From NCBI RefSeq assembly GCF_963676685.1, contig NC_092344.1, positions 56,752,830 through 56,816,829 on the forward strand: a DNA stretch of 64,000 nt. The letters run 5' to 3'. The translations under genes were made by a program, and so were the position numbers. Under the pieces are notes generated by a model. That model was not told where the DNA came from, made no database searches, and saw only the letters and a list, made by a program, of their open reading frames with translations. Below are positions 48,501 to 64,000 of the stretch, one piece after another (the stretch's first letter is position 1; each line of letters starts with the position of its first letter). The DNA is from Mytilus edulis (taxonomy: Eukaryota; Mollusca; Bivalvia; Mytilida; Mytilidae).

Positions 48501-51268
48501 GGAGCTACCTCCCGTGGTGCTAAGTTTTTGTTCTGTGGTGCTTATATTTTTCTTAAATGATATATACACCAAAAGACCCCAGGACTTGTGTAGATTGGAC
48601 CATATGTGCCTGCGGACTAATGAGCTTAACAAACCATCTTAGACCCCAATAGACTGCTTAAGACCTCTATACGCGTCGTTTGGACCAATGGGAGGGAAGC
48701 TACCTCCCGTGGTGCTAAGTTTTTTTTTCGGTGGTGCTTATATTTTTATTAAATGATATATACACCAAAAGACCCCGGGACTTGAGTAGATTGGACCATA
48801 TGTGCCTGTGGACTAATGAGCATAACAAACCATCTTAGATCCCAATAGAGTGCTTTAGACCTCTATACACGTCGGTTGGACCAATGGCAGGGAAGCTACC
48901 TCCCGTGGTGCTAAGTTTTTTTTTCGGTGGTGCTTATATTTTTATTAAATGATATATACACCAAAAGACCCCGGGACTTGAGTAGATTGGACCCTATGTG
49001 CCTGTGGACTAATGAGCATAACAAACCATCTTAGACCCCAATAGAGTGCTTTAGACCTCTATACACGTCGGTTGGACCAATGGCAGGGAAGCTACCTCCC
49101 GTGGTGCTAAGTTTTTGTTCTGTGGTGCTTATATTTTTCTTAAATGATATATACACCAAAAGACCCCAGGACTTGTGTAGATTGGACCATAAGTGCCTGC
49201 GGACTAATGAGCTTAACACACCATCTTAGACCCCAATAGAGTGCTTAAGACCTCTACACGCGTCGTTTGGACCAATGGGAGGGAAGCTACCTCCCGTGGT
49301 GCTAAGTTTTTTTTCGGTGGTGCTTATATTTTTATTAAATGATATATACACCAAAAAACCCCAGGACTTGTGTAGATTGGACCATATGTGCCTGTAGACT
49401 AATGAGCTTAACAAACCATCTTAGTCCCCAATAGAGTGCTTAAGACCTTTATACGCGTCGTTTGGACCATTGGGAGGGAAGCTACCTCCCGTGGTGCTAA
49501 GTTTTTTTCGGTGGTGCTTATATTTTTATTAAATGATATATACACCAAATGACCCCAGGACTTGTGAAGATTGGACCATATGTGTCTGTAGACTATTGAG
49601 CTTAACCAACAATCTTAGACCCCAATAGAGTGCTTAAGACCTCTATACACGTCGGTTGGACCAATTGGAGGAAAGCTACCTCCCGTGGTGCTAAGTTTTT
49701 GTTCTGTGGTGCTTATATTTTTTTAAATGATATATACACCAAAGGACCCCAGGACTTGTGAAGATTGGACCATATGTGCTTGTAGACTATTGAGCTTAAC
49801 CAACCGGTTTAGACCCCAATAGAGTGCTTAAGACCTCTTTACGCGTCGTTTGGGCCAATGGGAGGGAAGATACCTCCCGTGGTGCTAAGTTTTATTTCGG
49901 TGGTGCTTATATTTTTATTAAATGATATATACACCAAAGGACCCCAGGACTTGTGTAGATTGGACCATATGTGCCTGTAAACTAATGAGCTCAACAAACC
50001 ATCGTAGACCCCAATAGAATGCTTTAGACCCCATTACACGTCAGTTGGACCAATTGGAGGGAAGCTACCTCCCGTAGTGCTAAGGTTTTTTTCGGTGATG
50101 CTTATATTTTTCTTTTATGATATATACACCAAAAGACCACAGGACTTGTGTAGATTGGACCATATGTGCCTGTGGACTAATGAGCTTAACAAACCATCTT
50201 AGACCCCAATAGAGTGCTTTAGACCTCTATACACGTCGGTTGGACCAATGGCAGGGAAGCTACCTCCCGTGGTGCTAAGTTTTTTTTCGGTGGTGCTTAT
50301 ATTTTTATTAAATGATATATACACCAAAAGACCCCGGGACTTGAGTAGATTGGACCATATGTGCCTGTGGACTAATGAGCATAACAAACCATCTTAGATC
50401 CCAATAGAGTGCTTTAGACCTCTATACACGTCGGTTGGACCAATGGCAGGGAAGCTACCTCCCGTGGTGCTAAGTTTTTTTTCGGTGGTGCTTATATTTT
50501 TATTAAATGATATAAACACCAAAAGACCCCGGGACTTGAGTAGATTGGACCCTATGTGCCTGTGGACTAATGAGCATAACAAACCATCTTAGACCCCAAT
50601 AGAGTGCTTTAGACCTCTATACACGTCGGTTGGACCAATGGCAGGGAAGCTACCTCCCGTGGTGCTAAGTTTTTTTTCGGTGGTGCTTATATTTTTATTA
50701 AATGATATATTCACCAAAAGACCCCAGGACTTGTGTAGATTGGACCATATGTGCCTGTAGACTTATGAGCTTAACAAACCATCTTAGACCCTAATAGAGT
50801 GCTTTAGACCCCTAACCACGTCAGTTGGACCAATTGGAGGGAAGCTACCGCCCGTGGTGCTAAGTTTTTTATTTCGGTGGTGCTTTTATTTTTCTTAAAC
50901 AGATATACCCTAAAGGACCCCATGGACTTGTAGATTGGAACCAAGGTGCATGTGGACCAATGATCCATACAAACCAACTAGGACTCAGAAAGAGTGTTAT
51001 ATACCCATATACTTGTCTGTTGGACCAATGGGAGGGAAGCTATCTCCCGTGGTGCTAAGTCCGTTTTCGGTGGTGCTTATATTTTTCTTTAATGAAATAT
51101 ACCCTAAAAGACCCCATAGACTTATAAATTGAACCGCAGTTGCATATGGACCAATGCAAACCAAGTTAGACCCCAAAGAGTATTTTAGACTCGTTTACCC
51201 GTCTGTTGGACCATTGGGAGGGAAATTACGTCCCGTGGTGTTCAGTTTGTTTTTTGGTGGTGCTTAAT
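45590..51268 (-). repeat. 195 bp satellite array, right, minus orientation
   Basis: The same satellite as at 35.3-38.6 kb but inverted: TACCTCCCGTGGTGCTAAGT, TGGTGCTTATATTTTT and AGATTGGACCATATGTGCC recur every 194-195 bp. About 29 units. The blocks 47472-47860, 47861-48249 and 48250-48638 are nearly identical, which shows a 389 bp dimer (a 195 and a 194 bp unit). The inner edge (45.6-46.4 kb) and outer edge are diverged. A last trace (GTCCGTGGTGCTTATTGTGG) lies at 51441-51460, close to NAA10. Confidence 0.92.
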
Positions 51269-51269
51269 T

Positions 51270-51579
51270 ACTGCAAGGATTTGTATAGTTAGACTATACA
51301 AATACTTGATTAATGTAGTCCATATTAAAAAAAAAAAAATTATTTTAACTTTTCATTCAATGATTATTTGATGTATCTTAATATCTACGTATACATTAAA
51401 TAACTCATAGTTGCCCAAATGTATTTATTTTACTGATAAAGTCCGTGGTGCTTATTGTGGTTCTTCGTGGTAGAATCGGGGGATATTCTAACTCGATCTT
51501 CGCTTCGAAAAAATAAACAGATATTACAGCTGTATATTGACATTTGTTTAGAGCAATTACAAATTCAAGAAGAAGAAAA
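51270..51579 (+). promoter_or_regulatory. NAA10 promoter / 5' UTR region
   Basis: About 310 bp separate the last full satellite unit from the NAA10 start codon. It contains a run of A (51328-51339), a satellite trace (51441-51460) and a pyrimidine/purine-mixed stretch (CTCGATCTTCGCTTCG, 51493-51508), which is a plausible start region. No TATA box is evident. The transcription start is not determined. Confidence 0.4.
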
Positions 51580-61071
<9,492 letters not shown>

Positions 61072-63370
61072 ATAAGCTGGTTTTAGTCATTTTTACAAAC
61101 ATTACAAGAACAGTTAATTAATCTGTGGATTTTCATCTTCTTCCACTTGTAATTTTTTGTTTTAATATTCTTGAAAAGAATTCTTCTCTATGCATTTAAC
61201 TTTTCAAAGAATGGGATAAAAGTTTTTAAAAATATGTTGACGCTTATATTATTTTTGGTGATTATTGATTATGAATTCAATACTTTTTTGGGTACATTCT
61301 ATTAAAGTTAAAAATTAGTATTTGCTATGTTGAGTAAAAGTGTTTTTTTTTTTTTAAATTTCTATAGAAATATCATTTCCTCTTGGTTTAAAAGCTTGAA
61401 AAATCACTTGGAGTTTTTTTTTAACTTGATATATCTAGAAATCAATGAACAAATGTATATATTATTGTTTGGGATAGTTTATAATAGAACATTGATTGGA
61501 GTTTAAAACTTGAATAACTTCCAGTTCTAAAAGTTTGTTTTTCATAAAAAGTATGTGCTTTTCTTATAAAGTATGTATGTTTAACATGTATTTCATAAAA
61601 AAATGTTAAAAAATTTAGTTGTTTTTCACTTTATATATAGACAAATCAATATTTTATTTAAGTCTCACTTCTTACAAAACATTTACACATTATTGCAACT
61701 TCACATATAAGTCAAGAGCCACTCTAAAAAGAGTTATGAGAGATTACATGTATTTTAATACCACCATTTAAAATAATGAGAGGTGGTACTATTGCAAATT
61801 ATACAAATATTTGAATTGGAGTTATCTTCCTTTGTACATTTACTACATTATTGTAGTTGAACCAGTTGAATAATCATTGTATACTGTGTATTTATTTTCT
61901 TGTGTATCAATTTTGTGGATTGAGGAAAATTGCATTTTCATGGATATTTGAAATTGTGATTTTGCCAATCTTTGCATACAAACCCACTATAAAGATTGTT
62001 ACTCGTAGAACATATAAATTCATGGTTTACCTGTACCCCTGAAGTCAACAGAAAGTAATATCCAACCAATAATAATGAATCCAAAAAAGAACATATAAAA
62101 CAGAAGAAAAATAAGAATTTGATCCTATACATGACCTGTATAAAGTTTATATGATTTAAGTGTTCCTGTGGAATACTATTTCAGCTTTATAGACTTATTT
62201 GTATTAATAATGGTTAATACTAAGCAAAAATTTAATGTCATAAGGGTCTAGGTTTTGCACTGAGTACGTCCATCAGTCCAGCAAATGAGTTTTCCAAACT
62301 TTTTTTCTTCTTGCGTGAAGATATTGTTTTTATATTTGGTGTATTGATTTATAATGACAAGTGATAGATCAATTTTTAATTCTGTTTCGGTCTGTTGATT
62401 TTGTGCAGAGTTATGGTCCTTGGACTTGGATAATTCACTTAAATAATCAATGTTCTGCTCTCTTTTTTGTCATGCTTGAAGATATTGACTTGATATTTGT
62501 TATATAGTTTACACTATGACAAGTTATAGATCAAGTTAGCTTTTTGTTTCAGTACAGTGAATTTCTAACCAGTATGGTACTACATATTGCCATGAAATAC
62601 TTTCAGAATGCTTGTTTTATTTGGAGATGTCATCCTTCGAAGAAGCATTATTCTGATTGATAAGAATCTCACACAGTTTCTAAAAAGTTCCATAATACCA
62701 ACTTTTGCACCAGAGTTCATTTTTTGACAGGTTCCTTGATCTGTGGTAGGACATCTTGGTACTCAGTCAAGTAAGAACATTGTATAATAGAAAAATAAAG
62801 CTTTACATCATGATCTGTTTTATGCTGTTTTACACTACAAAAGCATTGGTAAGCAGTAAACTTTCACCAAAATTTGCCCTGATTATATTTTTGAATTTTT
62901 TTGTTGTTGTTGCCCTTATTTAATTTGTTGCCCTTATTTAATGACTTGACCAATTAACAGGATGTCCAAGCACAGAGAAAGTAACCTGTTGAAAAATAAT
63001 ATAATCCAAAGTCAAAAGTCAGTTGTATGAAATAGTCCATTTATAGTATTAGAAAACAGGAAATTCAATGTAAGTAAAGCTCTCATACATTACAAATTAT
63101 CAATGCTAAGAGACTGATAAAATATAACCCCATTCTGTTCAGTTATAACTGTAATACTGTGATGAAAATATTTACTTCATTTAACACATTTTAAATTCAA
63201 AAGCATCAGCAAACAAGAATTAGGTATCTGACAAATCCTAAAAGCATACACACATTATGTAAGCCAAAAAAGTGTCCCATGAAATTGTGTCTTCTTAAAC
63301 TATATTTCACAGATCATCTGTAGATCATCAATAGAATTTGAGAAAAAATGACAAACAAAAAGTTAATATA
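61072..63370 (+). other. probable NAA10 3' UTR, then intergenic
   Basis: AT-rich, no exon seen. ATTAAA occurs near 61300 and the first clear AATAAA after the stop is at 62794-62799, about 1.7 kb downstream. The frames at 61857 and 61938 overlap each other on opposite strands and show no family features. Confidence 0.5.
62794..62799 (+). promoter_or_regulatory. candidate polyadenylation signal, NAA10
   Basis: AATAAA in AAAAATAAAGCTTTACATC, the first canonical hexamer downstream of the NAA10 stop codon that I see. Use is not shown by the sequence. Confidence 0.35.
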
Positions 63371-63374
63371 AAAA

Positions 63375-63457
63375 AGAAGATGTGGTATGATTGCCAATGA
63401 GACAACTATCCACAAAAGACCAAAATTACACAGACATTAACAACTATAGGTCACCGT
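63375..63457 (+). repeat. GATGTGGTATGATTGCC repeat
   Basis: GAAGATGTGGTATGATTGCC, GAGACAACTATCCACAAAAG and ACATTAACAACTATAGGTCA: the best-kept 5' part of this family in the window. Confidence 0.85.
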
Positions 63458-63778
63458 AAGTTCATTCAATATATTGAAAAGATCACAGTATCGGTAATCA
63501 GGCATTTAATGGCTGATGTATGTTATACAACAAGAAAAGTCTTAAAATATGTATTATCTGAACTTTATACATTTTGTACCTTCAAACATATTATTTTCTG
63601 CAATAATTTGACAGGAAATTGTGTCCTATTTTACCAATCACATTCAAGCACAAGATTCAGTTCTATATACCGGTAATGTGTTTAGGTTTTACCACTCCCT
63701 ATGGCTCAATGATAAGGTGAAATTACACTTCAATGAAGTACATTTCATGCGACTGTACATGTTGTGCAAGTGTGAGAT

Positions 63779-63955
63779 TTAGCTAGCTATAAAACAAGGT
63801 TTAATCCACCAAATTCTACACAAGAAATTGCCTGTGACAAGTCAGGAATATGACTGTTGTATTCCATTCTTTTGATGTGTTGGAGCTTTAAATATTGCCA
63901 TTTTATAAAGGAAACTTTTTTCTGTTTTGAATTTTCCTTGGAGTTTGGTAATTTT
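63779..63955 (+). repeat. dispersed repeat (family of 4027-4146)
   Basis: TTAGCTAGCTATAAAACAAG, CTGTGACAAGTCAGGAATAT and TTCTTTTGATGTGTTGGAGC; then a T-rich end near GAATTTTCCTTGGAGTTTGG. The remaining bases to 64000 show nothing further. Confidence 0.75.
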
Positions 63956-64000
63956 TTTACTTTTTCATTGTAACATCATATCATCTGGGTTGATTCTTCA

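Noticed and set aside
35259-51268. CRISPR-like array
   Set aside because: Units are 195 bp with no short repeat and unique spacer pattern, in a eukaryotic genome.

Overview
The window looks like nuclear DNA of a bivalve mollusc, most likely a mussel of the Mytilus type. The grounds are AT-rich sequence, genes split by GT-AG introns, dense short repeats of kinds I associate with mussel genomes (from memory, not searched), a secreted C1q-domain gene, and a HEPN/STAND-NTPase/ankyrin gene of the expanded molluscan type. Nothing prokaryotic was seen.

Layout. (1) 2.4-4.4 kb, minus strand: a two-exon secreted C1q-domain gene. (2) 4.5-15.6 kb: intergenic DNA with repeat relics, a roughly 0.9 kb element with very long terminal inverted repeats, and a broken copy of the first exon of the next gene, interrupted by a 172 bp insertion. 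(3) 15.66-26.74 kb, plus strand: a five-exon gene, all splice phases consistent, for a 1312-residue protein with a DZIP3-like HEPN region, a helical linker, a STAND-type P-loop NTPase and about 14 ankyrin repeats. Its intron 4 holds a 907 bp DNA element whose empty site survives in the downstream paralogue. (4) 27.4-30.45 kb: a truncated, frameshifted second copy of that gene. (5) 30.5-35.2 kb: nested repeats, a 21 bp minisatellite and a reverse-transcriptase relic. (6) 35.26-38.64 kb and 45.59-51.27 kb: two arrays of the same 195 bp satellite in opposite orientation, both partly organised as about 390 bp dimers. Between them, at 44.8-45.07 kb, lies an interstitial telomeric tract with a short TTAGGG block facing a long CCCTAA block. 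(7) 51.58-61.07 kb, plus strand: a seven-exon NAA10 gene (catalytic subunit of N-terminal acetyltransferase A). Its 21 bp first coding exon starts about 0.3 kb from the satellite array, and its first intron carries a 1.72 kb inverted-repeat element and a dead LINE. (8) 61.1-64.0 kb: probable 3' UTR and repeats.

The genes do not form an operon. The C1q gene and the STAND genes are both of families tied to invertebrate innate immunity; NAA10 is a housekeeping gene. The most unusual parts are the inverted satellite arrays around a head-to-head telomeric tract, the partial duplications flanking the intact STAND gene, and two DNA elements with clear target-site duplications.
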